From Calliopsis andreniformis (lineage: Eukaryota > Arthropoda > Insecta > Hymenoptera > Andrenidae), in contig NW_027480422.1 in NCBI RefSeq assembly GCF_051401765.1, positions 12,728,001-12,792,000 of the forward strand: 64,000 nucleotides of DNA, written 5' to 3'. The position numbers and the translations under genes were made by a program. Below are positions 63,476-64,000 of this stretch, piece after piece. The notes below the pieces were generated by a model, which worked only from the letters and a program-made list of their open reading frames with translations, did not search any database and was not told the origin of the DNA. How positions within the stretch are numbered: position 1 is the stretch's first letter; each line of letters opens with the position of its first letter.

Positions 63476-64000
63476 GATGCCCGCAACGTAGAAATGACCA
63501 TATCTTTCACACTGTTTGCAATTATTCCTGTTATACGATTGAAAAACTGCTGTATTTATATTGTATTTTATGCTTCTGGCGTTGACTTCTAAGGCCGCAG
63601 ATATTCGATGTGGTGGAGCAATGCCCTAGAGTGAAGCCTAGGATGCCCGGAACGTAGAAATGACCATACCTTCCACACTGGTTGCAATTATCCCTGTTAT
63701 ACGAAGGAAAAGCTGTTGTATTTGTATTGTATTACATGCTTCTGGCGTAGACTTCTTAGGCCCTAACTATTCGATCTGGTGGAACGACGCCCTAGAGTGA
63801 AGCCTAGGTTGCCCGTATCGTAGAAATGACCATATCTTTCACACTGGTTGCAATTATTCCTGTTATACGATGGAAAAACTGCTGTATTTCTATTGTATTT
63901 TATGCTTCTGGCGTTGACTTCTTAGGCCCTAACTATTCGATCTGGTGAAGCAACGCCCTAGAGAGAAGCCTAGGATGCCCGGAACGTAGAAATGACCATA

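Larger units (their letters stand above)
1..64000 (+). repeat. Satellite DNA array, ~166 bp monomer, head to tail
   Basis: The entire window is a tandem array with a period of 165-166 bp. The anchor GGAACGTAGAAATGACC or a close variant recurs at 136, 302, 467, 633, 799, 965, 1131 and so on to 63981, which gives about 385 monomers. Constant segments are TGCCCGGAACGTAGAAATG (positions 1-19), TATACGATGGAAAAACTG (55-72) and GGTGGAGCAACGCCCTAGA (135-153), followed by GTGAAGCCTAGG. All monomers read in the same direction, and I saw no inversion, transposon or unique spacer. The array runs off both ends of the window. A near-nucleosomal period with higher-order repeats is typical of centromeric or pericentromeric satellites, but that location is inferred. 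I do not recognise the family by name. Confidence 0.97.
39945..64000 (+). repeat. Right domain of group I-like monomers
   Basis: About 145 monomers of types such as TTGGTGCTCCTGGCG, ATCACTTTCACACTGG, GCCTCTGGCG(T/C)TGACTCC, TTTTATAGTTATGGCG and TCGCCAGAAACGTAG. Most belong to long blocks present two to four times, listed separately. Stretches without a clear partner in the window (about 45.4-46.26 and 47.07-48.98 kb) hold the same kinds of monomer in unique orders, with no gene. Confidence 0.82.

Noticed and set aside
1..64000. CRISPR array
   Set aside because: The repeat is 166 bp and contiguous, without unique spacers of constant length between short repeats. The variable parts are shared between monomers, and the scale and higher-order structure fit eukaryotic satellite DNA.
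1..64000. Transposable element or viral insertion within the array
   Set aside because: Reading line by line, the monomer register is never lost for more than a few bases. I saw no long terminal repeats, poly-A tails, target-site duplications or coding domains.

Overview
The whole 64 kb window is one eukaryotic tandem-repeat (satellite DNA) array. The basic monomer is about 166 bp (165-166 bp, roughly 42% GC for a by-eye consensus). About 385 copies run head to tail in one orientation from the first base to the last. I found no unique sequence, protein-coding gene, RNA gene, transposon insertion or inverted monomer. Every short open reading frame restarts at the same point of the monomer and ends after one or two monomers, so these frames are shadows of the repeat. 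Array size, nucleosome-scale period and higher-order structure fit centromeric or pericentromeric heterochromatin of a plant or animal. I do not recognise the family, so the organism is left open.

Layout. (1) 1 to ~6.28 kb: group I monomers (typically GTTGACTTCTTAGGCCC, ATTATTCCTGTTATACG), with an 11-monomer (1,825 bp) period at the left end. (2) ~6.29 to ~34.24 kb: group II monomers (GTTGAATTCTAAGTCC, GTTGCATTTTTATTG, GGAGTTAAGCC). This is the most homogenised part. It includes an F-A-B-C-D(-E) cassette reused several times between 10 and 33 kb, and a 17-monomer (2,818 bp) higher-order repeat in three copies at 21.6-30.4 kb. (3) 33.84-39.94 kb: a 2.1 kb block of diverged monomers present twice, 3,981 bp (24 monomers) apart, with group II monomers between. 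(4) 39.94-64.0 kb: group I-like monomers again, built from long duplicated blocks whose copies lie 54-99 monomers (about 9-16 kb) apart. The third copy of the diverged block begins at 54.84 kb.

Nothing here works as an operon. The biology is in the repeat: a monomer with constant and hypervariable segments, a short potential stem-loop (positions 101-148 of the monomer), and a record of unequal exchange. Almost all copy-to-copy offsets are whole numbers of monomers, and several junctions are chimeric monomers. Monomer positions below use a register in which position 1 is the T of TGCCCGGAACG and the monomer ends in GCCTAGGT. Similarity was judged by eye; no alignment was computed.
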